Source: an uncultured Clostridia bacterium (lineage in GTDB: Bacteria > Bacillota > Clostridia > TANB77 > CAG-508). Taken from it: DNA of 64,000 nt. Under the pieces are notes generated by a model. The model was not told the DNA's origin. It made no database searches and was given only the letters and a program-made list of their open reading frames with translations. Every line of letters begins with the position of its first letter. Position 1 is the first letter of the stretch. The stretch is taken from NCBI GenBank assembly GCA_948502395.1, contig CAOPES010000008.1, positions 10,914 to 74,913 on the forward strand, read 5' to 3'. The translations under genes and the position numbers were made by a program. Below, one piece after another: positions 1 through 8,727 of the stretch.

Positions 1-350
1 AAACTATCAAGAGAAAGAGCAAAGCCCAAAAATAAAGCCTCTTTATAATCAATAGAATTCGAATTATCAAAATCAGCAGAAACATTATCATCTCTTAAAC
101 CTTGAATAAAAATAAATAATCCCATAAAAAATAAAATCGCGAAGCCAAGCAACTTGGTCGAAAATTCAGAAAAGATACCCTTAATGCTATTACCAAATAA
201 TAAAGCTATAAAAGTTATTAAATATGAAATAACAAACAAAATAATTCTGCCGAACCTAGAAATAGACGTATTTTTTATTCCATATGTAATTCCAATCCCT
301 AATGAATCAATACTACTAGAAACAGCTAAAATAATTTGATAAATAAACAT
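1..350 (-). CDS. ytaF: YtaF/MntP-family membrane protein, cut by the window edge
   Basis: Reading leftward from an ATG at 350, with an AGGAGGT-like site just upstream, gives about 116 residues before the sequence runs out. The protein is very hydrophobic. It starts with the family signature AVSSSIDSLGIGITYGI, and a second similar segment (ALFLGFALSLDS) lies at the cut end, matching the internal repeat of the YtaF/MntP family. YtaF is a sporulation-associated membrane protein related to manganese exporters; its substrate is not known. The reading frame is intact as far as visible. Family assignment is fairly secure; the choice between YtaF and MntP rests on the AVSLDS-type motif. Confidence 0.72.
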   Translation of the reverse strand, partial: MFIYQIILAVSSSIDSLGIGITYGIKNTSISRFGRIILFVISYLITFIALLFGNSIKGIFSEFSTKLLGFAILFFMGLFIFIQGLRDDNVSADFDNSNSIDYKEALFLGFALSLDS

Positions 351-407
351 AATCAGATACCTCCTAAAACATAATATGACAAAATTCGCGAAATGGTGAA
401 AAATAAA

Positions 408-474
408 ATTGCCAACAGGGACGGACCTTTCTGGCAAAAAATTGCCAAAAAGGTCCGTCCCTGTTGGCAATTTT
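408..474. repeat. Palindromic repeat, TGCCAA/GGTCCGTCCC family (family A), two head-to-head units
   Basis: Two hairpin units each carry TTGCCAA at one end and TTGGCAA at the other around GGTCCGTCCC or its complement. The unit recurs at 44131, 49051, 52951 and 55689. It lies between the divergent ytaF and ATPase genes and could form a strong hairpin in RNA. It looks like a REP-type mobile palindrome. Confidence 0.8.
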
Positions 475-537
475 CAGGAATAAGATAGGGACAACCCGCA
501 TATGATTAAAAAGAAAATATACAAAGGAGAGATTAAT

Positions 538-3208
538 ATGTGGGAAACGTTAAGAAAAGAAGAAACGTTAAAGACGTTAAAGACAAACAGAAAGACAGGT
601 TTGACAAAAGAAGAAGTTGCTTTTAGACAACAAAAGTATGGAAAGAACAAATTGAAGGACAAACCCAAAGAGAGTATAGTAATGAAATTTGTAAAACAGT
701 TTAATGATTTTATGATAATTATATTAATAGTAGCTTCAATAGTTTCAGCAGGGATTTCATATATACAGGGGGAGAATGATTATGTGGATTCAATTATTAT
801 AATTGCAATTGTTATTTTGAATGCGATTATGGGAGTGGTTCAAGAGGCAAAAGCGGAGAAGTCGATAGAGGCTTTGAAGGAGATGACCCCGCCAAAAGCG
901 AAGACTCTGAGAGATAATAGTATAGCGGAGATAAAGGCCGAAAATTTAGTTCCAGGGGATATTGTGATTTTGGAAGCTGGTGGATATGTTCCAGCAGATT
1001 GTAGGCTGATTGAAAGTCACAATTTGAAGGTTGAAGAAGCCAGTTTGACAGGTGAAACAGAGCCTGTTACAAAAGATGCAGATATGATATGCAAAGCTCC
1101 GCTTGAAAATATAAATGGAAAAGTGCAGACTTCAAGGGTTACAATTGGTGATAGGTTTAATATGGCGTTTATGGCAAGTATTGTTGTAAATGGACATGCA
1201 AAGGCTGTTGTAACAGATACAGGAATGAATACGGAAGTTGGTAAGATTGCAAATATGATAATAGAAGATGAAGCACCAGAGACACCAATTCAAAAGAAGT
1301 TAAGTCAAGTTGGAAAAATACTAGGAATTGTGTGTTTAGCAATATGTGTAATAATATTTGTAATAGGATTAATAAAAAATATAGATCCAATGGAAATGTT
1401 TATGACATCAGTAGGATTAGCAGTGGCAGCGATTCCAGAAGGTTTACCAGCGATAGTTACGATAATGCTTTCAATAGGTGTAACTAAAATGGCAAAAAAT
1501 AATAGCATAATAAGAAAATTGCCAGCAGTTGAAACATTAGGGAGTAGCAAAGTAATATGCTCAGATAAAACAGGAACATTAACACAGAATAAAATGACAG
1601 TGGTAGAAATAATTGCAAACGATAAAAACTTTGCAACAGAGCTAGGAGTAATGTGCACAGACTGCGAGATAACTTACGAAAAAGGCAAAAATAAGGTAAG
1701 TGGAGAGCCAACAGAAATTGCACTAGTAGAAAACGGAATAAAGAACAATATAAATAAAGTACAAATGGAGCAAGAAATGCCAAGAGTAAATGAAATTCCA
1801 TTTGACTCTACTAGAAAAATGATGACAACAATTCACAAGATAGGAGACAAATACAGGATTATAACAAAAGGAGCACCTGATGTACTGCTAGATAGATGTA
1901 AAATATCAGCAGGAGAAAAGGAAAGAATAAAAGAAAACAACCTGAAAATGGCAAAAAAAGCACTAAGAGTAATAGCTGTGGCATACAAAGAAGTAGACAG
2001 ATTACCAGATAAAATAGATAGCAATAATATAGAAAAAGACTTAAATTTTGTACGGATTAATTGGAATGATTGATCCACCAAGAGAAGGCGTAAAAGAAGC
2101 AGTAAAGACGTGTAGAAAAGCAGGAATAAAAACCGTAATGATAACAGGAGACCACATAGCAACAGCAAAAGCAATAGCAGAAGACCTGAACATATTAAAA
2201 TCAGGAGACAAAGCAATAACAGGAAAAGAGCTAGACCAAATACCACAAGAAAAACTAGAAAAAGAAATAAGTGAATATTCTGTATTTGCAAGGGTGACAC
2301 CAGAACATAAAGTAAGAATAGTAAAAGCATGGCAAAGTACAGGAGCAGTAGTAGCGATGACAGGTGACGGAGTAAACGACAGTCCAGCCCTAAAAAGTGC
2401 AGATATAGGAATAGCAATGGGAAAAAACGGAACAGAAGTGGCAAAAAATGCAGCAGATATGATACTAACAGATGATAATTTTGTAACCATAGTAAAAGCA
2501 GTAAAACAAGGAAGGAACATCTATGACAACATAAAAAAAGCAATTCACTTCTTAATTGCAACAAATATAGGAGAAATAGTAACAATATTTATGGGATTAG
2601 TATTAGGGTTGAAATCACCATTGTTAGCAATCCAATTACTATGGATAAATTTAGTAACAGACTCCTTACCAGCAATAGCAATAGGTTTAGAGCCACCTGA
2701 CAAAGACATAATGAACAGAAAACCACAAGATAGTAGAAAAGGAATATTTGCAGACGGATTATGGAACAAAATAATTGTAGAAGGAATAATGATAGGAATG
2801 CTAACATTAGTTGCATTTAGTATTGGAAATAAATATTTTGGTGTAGAAGTTGGAAGAACAATGGCATTTGTAGCAATGGGATTATTAGAACTTGTCCACA
2901 GCTTTAATATAAAAAGTGAACAATCAATCTTTAAAGTTGGAATTTTTGAAAATAAATTCTTAATAGGAAGCTTTATATTAGGCATATTTGTGCAAACAAT
3001 AGTAGTATTAATTCCAACACTTGCAGAAATATTTAAGCTAGTACCACTAAGCCAAACTCAATGGGTTATTACTCTAAGTATTTCAATTCTTCCGATTCCG
3101 ATTGTTGAATTACAAAAAAAGGTGAATGAATGGAAATTCGGAAAAGTAGTTTATAAGCAAAAATGTGAAACTCAAAGCGAAACAATGTGCCAAAAACGTG
3201 AAAGCTAG
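538..3208 (+). CDS. Calcium-translocating P-type ATPase (SERCA/PacL-like), read through a +1 shift at CGG
   Basis: Pumps Ca2+ out of the cytoplasm at the expense of ATP. The start is ATG 538 after AAAGGAGAG. It shows the actuator motif SLTGE, the phosphorylation site DKTGTLTQNKM, the hinge TGDGVNDSPALK, the M4 motif PEGLPA and the M6 motif NLVTDSLPA, which fit calcium specificity; about ten membrane segments. As written the frame stops shortly after position 2055. Skipping the C of the in-frame CGG at 2053 (codon 506) joins FV to GLIGMIDPPR, the family's invariant stretch, and gives 889 aa, a normal length. Both halves are well conserved with no other lesion, so the gene is probably functional. 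Confidence 0.9.
2053..2055 (+). other. CGG +1 frameshift site 1 (P-type ATPase)
   Basis: The in-frame reading is TTT GTA CGG ATT AAT TGG, soon followed by a stop. Skipping the C gives GTA (C) GGA TTA ATT GGA ATG, which restores FVGLIGM of the P-ATPase family. Confidence 0.88.
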
Positions 3209-3260
3209 AAAGAAAACATCTATAAAAAACGTGAAACTTGAACAAAAACTACAAAAGTTA

Positions 3261-3289
3261 TTGCTGTCGACATAAGAATGTGGTATAAT
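3261..3289 (+). promoter_or_regulatory. Sigma-A-type promoter for the 3367 gene
   Basis: TTGCTG at 3261 and TATAAT at 3284 are separated by 17 bp, upstream of the small gene at 3367. The spacing is ideal and the -10 box is perfect. Confidence 0.6.
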
Positions 3290-3366
3290 ATAAATATGTA
3301 ACAATAAAAAGCATGTAATTCTTGAATAAACAAGAAGCTGGCTAGTGCCTAGAAGGGAGAAAATAC

Positions 3367-3756
3367 ATGCAAAAAAAATCTAAGAAGCAGAGAAAAAACG
3401 AAAATAAAACTAAAAAGGAGAAACTCCAAAAAAAGCCGAAGATGGAAATTAGGTTGTACACCAAAGGACAAGAAAATGAATATGAAAATATTCAAAACAA
3501 ATTACAGAAAGTTGACGAAAGTAAACTTTCTGAAAGAGAAAAACTGATACAATATCTGATTATTCTTAACCCGCAAAAGGTAAAAGAAGGAGATATTGTA
3601 ATCGAAGAAGAGACGAACATTTTATATTATAGCAAAATGTTGAATATCGAAGAATTTAAAGAATTCTCATATCCAAAAGGTTATAAATTAAAATATCCAA
3701 GAATAATTTCCAATAACAATGGAGTGGAAGAAAGTTTTATGCTTAGACGTGCTTAG
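3367..3756 (+). CDS. Small lysine-rich protein of unknown function
   Basis: 129 aa, not recognised. Start ATG 3367 follows AGAAGGGAGA. The first 30 residues are almost all Lys, Gln, Asn and Glu, suggesting a disordered basic tail. The rest (from about MEIRLYTKGQ) has a helix with a possible coiled-coil character and a compact beta-like end. It has its own promoter (3261) and a terminator directly after the stop, so it is probably a monocistronic real gene. No catalytic motif is visible. Confidence 0.6.
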   Translation: MQKKSKKQRKNENKTKKEKLQKKPKMEIRLYTKGQENEYENIQNKLQKVDESKLSEREKLIQYLIILNPQKVKEGDIVIEEETNILYYSKMLNIEEFKEFSYPKGYKLKYPRIISNNNGVEESFMLRRA

Positions 3757-3762
3757 ATACTG

Positions 3763-3794
3763 AAAACAGTTGGGATGTTCCTAACTGTTTTTAG
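3763..3794 (+). terminator. Rho-independent terminator after the 3367 gene
   Basis: Stem AAAACAGTTGG/CTAACTGTTTTT with a short loop and a T-rich tail begins a few bases past the stop codon. Confidence 0.75.
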
Positions 3795-3966
3795 TTTGTT
3801 CAGAGATAAAAAATTTCTTTAATATATAGCACTAAATGATAAAATATAATATACTTATAAAAAATGCTAAAGGAATAAAAAATGGAAATATACAAATAAC
3901 AGTAACATAATACACACCTGAAATACCAAACAAAGAAAGAGTTGGAAAAAATCAAATAAAAATATT

Positions 3967-4189
3967 GAAAAAGTATATAAAATCTGCTATATTAATAAAA
4001 GTGCAGATAATATATACTTTTTTATATAAAAGAATCAAACAATTTTTAATCAATGTAAAGATTTGTTATAAATCAAAAATCTGCAATAATTTAAAATCAA
4101 GGATTTTTAAATCGAAACAAAAACTCAGAAAACAAAAAAGAAAGAGAAAGAAGGCGATAGAAAAAGAAAACTAGTGAGAAATAAGAAAA
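3967..4189 (+). repeat. Imperfect duplicated segment, long copy
   Basis: This segment starts GAAAAAGTATATAAAATCTGC and ends GAAGGCGATAGAAAAAGAAAA. A shorter copy with an internal deletion lies at 5057-5183. The stretch 3795-4310 otherwise holds no gene I can support; a 69-codon open frame at 3965 is low-complexity Lys/Ile-rich and lies inside the duplicated segment. Confidence 0.55.
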
Positions 4190-4310
4190 ACAGACACGTG
4201 TTTACTAATGAAGAAATATTAATAAATAAATATGGGATGAAATATAAAAAATAAGTATTTAAGAAGATTAGAAAAACATTAACAAAATGAATAAACGGAG
4301 GTATAAAATT

Positions 4311-4883
4311 ATGAAAAATAAAATTTTGCCAAATGATTACAGAGAAACATTGGATTTAATAATACAAAAAATACAATTTGCACAACAAAAAGCTGTTATC
4401 TCAGCAAATACAACTTTATTAGATTTATATTGGGAAATAGGAAATATTCTTGTAAATAAAAAGAAAGAACAAGGATGGGGAGCAAAAGTAATAAGTACAT
4501 TGTCAAATGATATAACTTCTGCATTTCCTAAAACAAAGGGATACTCAAGTAGAAATTTAGAATATATGAGCCAATTTGCCAAAACATATTCCAATTATCT
4601 TGATATAAAAGAAGAACTTTCAAAGGTTAGTTGGTCACATAATCTTGTTTTAATGAGTAAAGTTAAAGATGAAAATGAAAGGCTATGGTATATAAATGAA
4701 ACGATAAAAAATGGATGGGCAAGAGATGTTTTGATTAATCAAATTGCATATGCATTAAAAGATATAAATAAACCGATTGGAATTTCTGAATACGAGTTGA
4801 TTAAATCAATACCAGAAGATTTGAAATCAAACTTACCAACTATTGAAGAAATTGAAAATGAAATGGAAAAAAAATTAAAATAA
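4311..4883 (+). CDS. DUF1016 (YhcG N-terminal) protein lacking the nuclease domain
   Basis: 190 aa. ATG 4311 is preceded by ACGGAGGT with good spacing. Residues 1-140 match the DUF1016 N-terminal domain (WEIGNIL, GYSSRNLEYMSQF, SWSHNLVLM, WYINETIKNGWARDVL). The sequence then jumps to YALKDINKPIGISEYEL, which in full-length YhcG-type proteins is the extreme C-terminus after the PD-(D/E)XK nuclease domain. The catalytic domain of about 150 residues therefore seems to have been removed by an in-frame deletion. It may be inert, or it may act as a dominant regulator of a full-length homologue elsewhere. Family call is secure; the deletion history is inference. Confidence 0.75.
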   Translation: MKNKILPNDYRETLDLIIQKIQFAQQKAVISANTTLLDLYWEIGNILVNKKKEQGWGAKVISTLSNDITSAFPKTKGYSSRNLEYMSQFAKTYSNYLDIKEELSKVSWSHNLVLMSKVKDENERLWYINETIKNGWARDVLINQIAYALKDINKPIGISEYELIKSIPEDLKSNLPTIEEIENEMEKKLK

Positions 4884-4887
4884 TAAA

Positions 4888-4912
4888 TTTTGCAACTGCG
4901 GTTGCAAAAATT
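4888..4912 (+). terminator. Terminator-like hairpin after the DUF1016 gene
   Basis: The palindrome TTTTGCAAC/GTTGCAAAAA directly follows the stop codon. The rest of 4913-5250 is AT-rich with no gene I can support. Confidence 0.6.
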
Positions 4913-5056
4913 AAAAATAGCTTGAATTATATGTACGTAATGAAATCTTTATATAAAAATATAATTTTAAATTTATGAGAATTACAATTAATGTGAAACT
5001 GTGTAAGAAAGAATCCAAAAATAACATTGTGTGAATTATGAAAGAAATAAAAACGT

Positions 5057-5183
5057 GAAAAAGTATATAAAATCTGCAACCATTTAAAGTCATAGATTTT
5101 TAAATCGAAACAAAATTCAAAAAATAAATAATAATGAGAAAGAAGGCGATAGAAAAAGAAAATTAGTGAGAAATAAAAACGAC
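5057..5183 (+). repeat. Imperfect duplicated segment, short copy
   Basis: This matches 3967-4189 at both ends (AAAAAGTATATAAAATCTGC and AGAAGGCGATAGAAAAAGAA) but lacks the middle. The two copies flank the truncated DUF1016 gene as direct repeats about 870 bp apart. Confidence 0.55.
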
Positions 5184-5250
5184 AAAACGGAAATAATTTC
5201 GTATAGTGTATTGACTAATTACATAATTATGGATAAAATAATAATAAAGA

Positions 5251-5448
5251 TTAAATCTGTTTTTTGTAAATAGTAAAAAGAACCTTGAAAACTTAATATC
5301 TTTGTTAAAAAAGTAAATAGGAGTGAATACTATTTTCAAAAGTGGAAATAATTTAAATAAATAAAAATACTAAGTAAAAAGCAGTAAAATTTAAAAAGAA
5401 AAAAACGAAAAAATGTAGAGAACAAAAGAGAGAAGGGAGAAGTTTTTT
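5251..5448 (+). promoter_or_regulatory. Conserved leader upstream of pilin-like gene, copy 1
   Basis: About 200 bp run from TTAAATCTGTTTTTTGTAAA up to the ribosome site GAGAAGGGAGAAG. This is nearly the same as 62063-62269 upstream of the second pilin-like gene, whereas the two genes diverge in mid-sequence. It probably holds a common promoter and 5-prime untranslated region. No known riboswitch is recognised. Confidence 0.6.
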
Positions 5449-6594
5449 ATGCAAATAAAAAATAGGAAACTAAAAGTAAATAACAAAGGTATTACATTAA
5501 TAGCATTAGTAATAACAATAATTGTACTTCTAATACTTGCAGGTGTAGCAATTGCAACATTGACAGGAGATAATGGAGTGTTGACAAAAGCAGCAAAGGC
5601 AAAACAAGAAACAGAAAAAGCAAATGAAGATGAAATGAGAAAATTAACAATGTTAGAAGCAACAGCGAACATTGAAAATACTAAATATACAGATTCTAAT
5701 GGAGATATAGTGACTATACCAGCTGGATTTGCAGTATCACAAATTGAAGGAGAAAATACAGTAGAAAACGGATTAGTTATAATAGATGATAAAGGAAATG
5801 AATTTATATGGATACCAGTGCCAATAGCAGTAGCTGAAAGCGAAGAACAAGGTACTACTAATAAAGCAATGGCGGTAAATTTGGGAACAGTAGAAAATCC
5901 ACAATATAGGGGCTTATTATATGACTTCAATGATACTGGTTCAACAGTAATAAGTGGTTGTACAACAACTACAAATGAGTATAGAGAGCCAGATATAGTG
6001 AGTGATTATGATAATAATACAACATATAATAATGGACTATTTACAAAGGATAGTTTACAAAGTGATTATAATGATATGATAAAAAGTGTGAATATAAATC
6101 ACGGATTTTATGTATCAAGATATGAAATGAGTTTGGACACAAATAAAAATGCCCAGTCAAAGAAAAATGCAATATCAGCAGATGCTTCACAATCTGATAC
6201 AAATAGATGGTATGGATTATATGAAAAAGCAAAAACATATAATAAAGATTCAGTAGTAAGTGGTATGATATGGGGAAGTCAATATGATGCAATGATGAAT
6301 TGGCTGCAAAAAGATAGTAATGTAAATGTTAACTCTGAAACTCCAATAACAGGAACAGCTAGAAATGAAGATACAGAAAGAAGAACAGGTTATGTAGAAA
6401 CAGATAAAATAAAAAATGTATATGACCTTTTAGGAAATAGTAGGGAATGGATATTAGAGGCCATTTATTCCAGCAGTCGAGTTCTTCGTGGTGGCAGTTA
6501 CTACACTAGCTATTCTCCAGCGAGTCGCAATTACGACCATCCAGATGATATCAATAGCTATGCTTCTTCACGTCTTACACTTTATATAAAGTAG
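5449..6594 (+). CDS. Pilin-like surface protein with FGE/C-type-lectin-like tail
   Basis: 381 aa. Residues 1-45 form a type IV prepilin-like leader and helix (KGITLIALVITIIVLLILAG), the KG/ITLIAL junction being a plausible prepilin peptidase site. The middle holds NEFIWIPVP, typical of FGE-sulfatase-fold proteins; the tail holds DLLGNSREWILEA and RVLRGGSYY. The last 45 residues are rich in Ser, Tyr, Arg and Asn and more GC-rich than their surroundings, like the variable regions of diversity-generating retroelement targets. The leader and first 50 residues are nearly identical to those of the 62270 gene. Likely exported and surface-displayed; ligand unknown. Confidence 0.7.
   Translation: MQIKNRKLKVNNKGITLIALVITIIVLLILAGVAIATLTGDNGVLTKAAKAKQETEKANEDEMRKLTMLEATANIENTKYTDSNGDIVTIPAGFAVSQIEGENTVENGLVIIDDKGNEFIWIPVPIAVAESEEQGTTNKAMAVNLGTVENPQYRGLLYDFNDTGSTVISGCTTTTNEYREPDIVSDYDNNTTYNNGLFTKDSLQSDYNDMIKSVNINHGFYVSRYEMSLDTNKNAQSKKNAISADASQSDTNRWYGLYEKAKTYNKDSVVSGMIWGSQYDAMMNWLQKDSNVNVNSETPITGTARNEDTERRTGYVETDKIKNVYDLLGNSREWILEAIYSSSRVLRGGSYYTSYSPASRNYDHPDDINSYASSRLTLYIK
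6469..6591 (+). other. Candidate variable region of a diversity-generating retroelement target (1)
   Basis: The end of the 5449 gene, encoding RVLRGGSYY and following residues, has mixed-base codons at the positions that form the ligand surface in C-type-lectin targets. Its GC content is clearly above the surrounding sequence. No reverse transcriptase or template repeat is in the window, so this is inference. Confidence 0.4.
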
Positions 6595-6694
6595 TAACTG
6601 AGCTCGGTGAAAAAATTAAAATTATAGCAATAATAGTTTCAAATAGAGTATTGAATATAAAAACTCGGCTAATGAAATAGGTCGAATGATAGAA

Positions 6695-6729
6695 GCACTT
6701 CCATATAGATAAAAAGGAAGTGCATTTTC
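6695..6729 (+). terminator. Terminator downstream of pilin-like gene 1
   Basis: Stem GCACTTCC/GGAAGTGC followed by ATTTTCT. The sequence between the stop codon and this hairpin holds no gene. Confidence 0.7.
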
Positions 6730-6836
6730 TAAAACGACACTTTACCAACAAATAAAACTTAACACAAAGTAAAATATAAAGAATAAAAAAGTAAAAAACA
6801 AAACAAACTAAAGAAAAAAGAACAGGAGAGATAGAA

Positions 6837-6977
6837 ATGGAAAAACTAAGAAAAGAGATAAAAGAAAAACTAGACAAAATAAAAGAAATGATAAAAAACG
6901 AAGAAAAAAGAGACGAAATAGAGCAAGAAAGAAAAGAACTAGACAAATTACTAAAAAAATATCTAAGAGAAAAATAG
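6837..6977 (+). CDS. Small charged helical protein, possibly Spo0E-like
   Basis: 46 aa from ATG 6837, with CAGGAGAG ten bases upstream. Two predicted amphipathic helices (LRKEIKEKLDKIKEMI and RKELDKLLKKYLRE) form a helical hairpin. The second resembles the SQELDxLI helix of Spo0E-type aspartyl-phosphate phosphatases, which dephosphorylate Spo0A, but the leading Ser-Gln is Arg-Lys here. It sits directly before a helix-turn-helix regulator. Coding is likely from the ribosome site and codon pattern; the Spo0E assignment is tentative. Confidence 0.5.
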   Translation: MEKLRKEIKEKLDKIKEMIKNEEKRDEIEQERKELDKLLKKYLREK

Positions 6978-7067
6978 AAATAAAATACAACAGAACACGA
7001 AAACAATACATTTAAGCAAAAGAAGAAATCTGATAAAATAATCAAAAACGCAATAGGTGGTAGAATA

Positions 7068-7394
7068 ATGAGAAAAACAAGCACAATAAAAATAGGAAGA
7101 AATCTACAACAAATAAGAAAAAGTAATGGATATACACAAGAAAAACTAGCAGAAGAAATCGAAGTATCTGCAAGGTATGTAAGCGACATAGAACAAGACA
7201 GAGCAAAACCATCATACGAAGTACTAATACGAATATGCAACCTATTCAAAGTATCATTAGATCAGATATTTAGTGAATATTTAAAAATAAAAGATAACAA
7301 AAGCCTAGAATATTCAATATCAGGATATGACAAACTAAGCAAAGAAGATAAAGAAACAATAGGACACCTAATAACATATTTCAACAAAAAGTAA
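7068..7394 (+). CDS. XRE-family helix-turn-helix transcription regulator
   Basis: 108 aa. Residues 5-62 form a classic lambda-repressor-like domain (IGRNLQQIRKSNGYTQEKLAEEI, then SARYVSDIEQDRAKPS). The tail of about 40 residues is helical (YDKLSKEDKETIGHLITYF) and may mediate dimerisation. Start ATG 7068 follows TAGGTGG. It sits between the small charged protein and the rpsF promoter. Target genes cannot be told from the sequence. Confidence 0.85.
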   Translation: MRKTSTIKIGRNLQQIRKSNGYTQEKLAEEIEVSARYVSDIEQDRAKPSYEVLIRICNLFKVSLDQIFSEYLKIKDNKSLEYSISGYDKLSKEDKETIGHLITYFNKK

Positions 7395-7409
7395 AATTTG
7401 GTAAAACAC

Positions 7410-7438
7410 TTGCAAAAAGCAAATAAATATGGTACAAT
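7410..7438 (+). promoter_or_regulatory. Promoter and leader of the rpsF-ssb-rpsR operon
   Basis: TTGCAA at 7410 and TACAAT at 7433 are 17 bp apart. The leader to the start at 7525 can form a hairpin between the AGCTAT near 7440 and AGCTATTTTT near 7460, followed by a second small stem at about 7480-7497. That could be an attenuator or an autoregulatory S6/S18 site, but I do not see a definite match to the known motif. Confidence 0.6.
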
Positions 7439-7524
7439 AGCTATGTTTTGAAAAAAGCACAGCTATTTTTCAAATCTCTACTTACAGAAAATGTAGGTTA
7501 AAAATCCAAAGGGAGGTGAAAATA

Positions 7525-7809
7525 ATGAACAAATACGAAAGTATAATCATTGTTAACCCAAATGTAGACGAAGCAGGACTAAAAGCACTAGAAGAAAAAT
7601 TCACAGGGTTAATAAACGAAAACGGAAAAGTAGAATCAGTAGAAAATATGGGTAAAAAGAAACTAGCATATGAAATAAAAAAATTCAATGAAGCAACATA
7701 CCTACTATTCAACTTCGAAGCACAACCAGCTTCAATAACAGAACTTGAAAGAGTTTACAGAATTACAGACGATATAATCAAATACATCGTAGTAAGAAAA
7801 GAAGACTAA
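7525..7809 (+). CDS. rpsF: 30S ribosomal protein S6
   Basis: 94 aa with start ATG 7525 behind GGGAGGTGAAA. It begins NKYESIIIVNPNVDEAGL and carries KKKLAYEIKKFNEATYLLFNF, the conserved beta sheet that binds S18 on the 30S platform. It is the first gene of the standard rpsF-ssb-rpsR operon. Length and sequence are normal for Firmicutes S6. Confidence 0.95.
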   Translation: MNKYESIIIVNPNVDEAGLKALEEKFTGLINENGKVESVENMGKKKLAYEIKKFNEATYLLFNFEAQPASITELERVYRITDDIIKYIVVRKED

Positions 7810-7878
7810 TAAAAATTAGCAAAAAAATAATTAAATAAAGATAGGGGCCTTTATTTAAAGTAAGAAAGGTGATAGAAA

Positions 7879-8304
7879 ATGAACAAAGTAATATTAATGG
7901 GAAGACTAACAAGAGACCCAGAAGTAAGATACACACAAACAAACAACACACTAGTAGCATCATTCAGCCTAGCAGTAAATAGAAGATTTGTAAGACAAGG
8001 AGAAGAAAGACAAGCAGACTTCATAAACATAGTAGCATGGAGCAAACTTGGAGAATTTTGTAGCAAATACTTTAAAAAAGGTCAACAAGTAGGAGTTATA
8101 GGAAGAATACAAACAAGAACTTGGGACGATGACCAAGGAACAAAACACTACATAACAGAAGTAGTAGCCGAAGAAGCATATTTTGCAGATAGCAAAAGAG
8201 AAGGCGAAGGAAACAACGCATTTGAAAACACATTTGGCAATACAGCACCAGGAAATATGGGAGCTGACTTCGAAGTATCTTCAAGTGATGACCTACCATT
8301 CTAA
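7879..8304 (+). CDS. ssb: Single-stranded DNA-binding protein SSB
   Basis: 141 aa. The N-terminal OB fold (MNKVILMGRLTRDPEVRYTQ, then FINIVAWSKLGEFC) binds single-stranded DNA as a tetramer during replication and repair. A short glycine/asparagine-rich linker leads to the acidic tip DDLPF, which recruits partner proteins. Start ATG 7879 follows AAAGGTGATAG. Its place between rpsF and rpsR is the standard one. A second OB-fold protein is at 38376. Confidence 0.95.
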   Translation: MNKVILMGRLTRDPEVRYTQTNNTLVASFSLAVNRRFVRQGEERQADFINIVAWSKLGEFCSKYFKKGQQVGVIGRIQTRTWDDDQGTKHYITEVVAEEAYFADSKREGEGNNAFENTFGNTAPGNMGADFEVSSSDDLPF

Positions 8305-8324
8305 AAAAGAGGGGTGAAATAAAA

Positions 8325-8600
8325 ATGGCAGACAAAAAACAAAATAGAAGAAATAAAAATTATGATGAGGATTACAATCCAAGATTCAGAAAACAAAGAA
8401 AAAAAGTATGCGTATTATGCAGTGATAAAAACTTTGAATTAGATTACAAAAATCCAGAACAACTAAAAAAATTCATAAATGATAAAGGTAAGATCTTACC
8501 AAGAAGAACAACTGGAGCATGTGCTAAACACCAAAGAGATATCACAACAGCAGTAAAAAGAGCAAGACATATTGCACTTTTACCATATGCACAAAACTAA
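8325..8600 (+). CDS. rpsR: 30S ribosomal protein S18
   Basis: 91 aa. The core KKVCVLCSDKNFELDYKN, then RRTTGACAKHQRDITTAVKRARHIALLPY, is the S18 signature. It has an extended basic N-terminus and CxxC plus a third Cys, as in zinc-type S18. It is the last gene of the operon; a strong terminator follows 13 bases after the stop. Confidence 0.95.
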   Translation: MADKKQNRRNKNYDEDYNPRFRKQRKKVCVLCSDKNFELDYKNPEQLKKFINDKGKILPRRTTGACAKHQRDITTAVKRARHIALLPYAQN

Positions 8601-8613
8601 TTTCAAATATAAA

Positions 8614-8654
8614 ACAATCGCAAGCAAAAAATATAGAAATGCTTGCGATTTTTT
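8614..8654 (+). terminator. Terminator of the rpsF-ssb-rpsR operon
   Basis: Stem AATCGCAAGCA/TGCTTGCGATT followed by TTTT. Confidence 0.9.
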
Positions 8655-8666
8655 ATGCCCAAAACA

Positions 8667-8695
8667 TTTACAATTAAAACACCATATGATATAAT
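8667..8695 (+). promoter_or_regulatory. Sigma-A-type promoter for the 8728 gene
   Basis: TTTACA at 8667 and TATAAT at 8690 with a 17-bp spacer, 33 bp before the TTG start. Confidence 0.7.
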
Positions 8696-8727
8696 TTTAA
8701 CGAAAAAACAAAAGAGGTGAAAAAACT

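Noticed and set aside
3965..4174. 69-codon open frame in the duplicated segment
   Set aside because: Low-complexity Lys/Ile composition, no ribosome site, and the duplicate at 5057 does not keep the frame.
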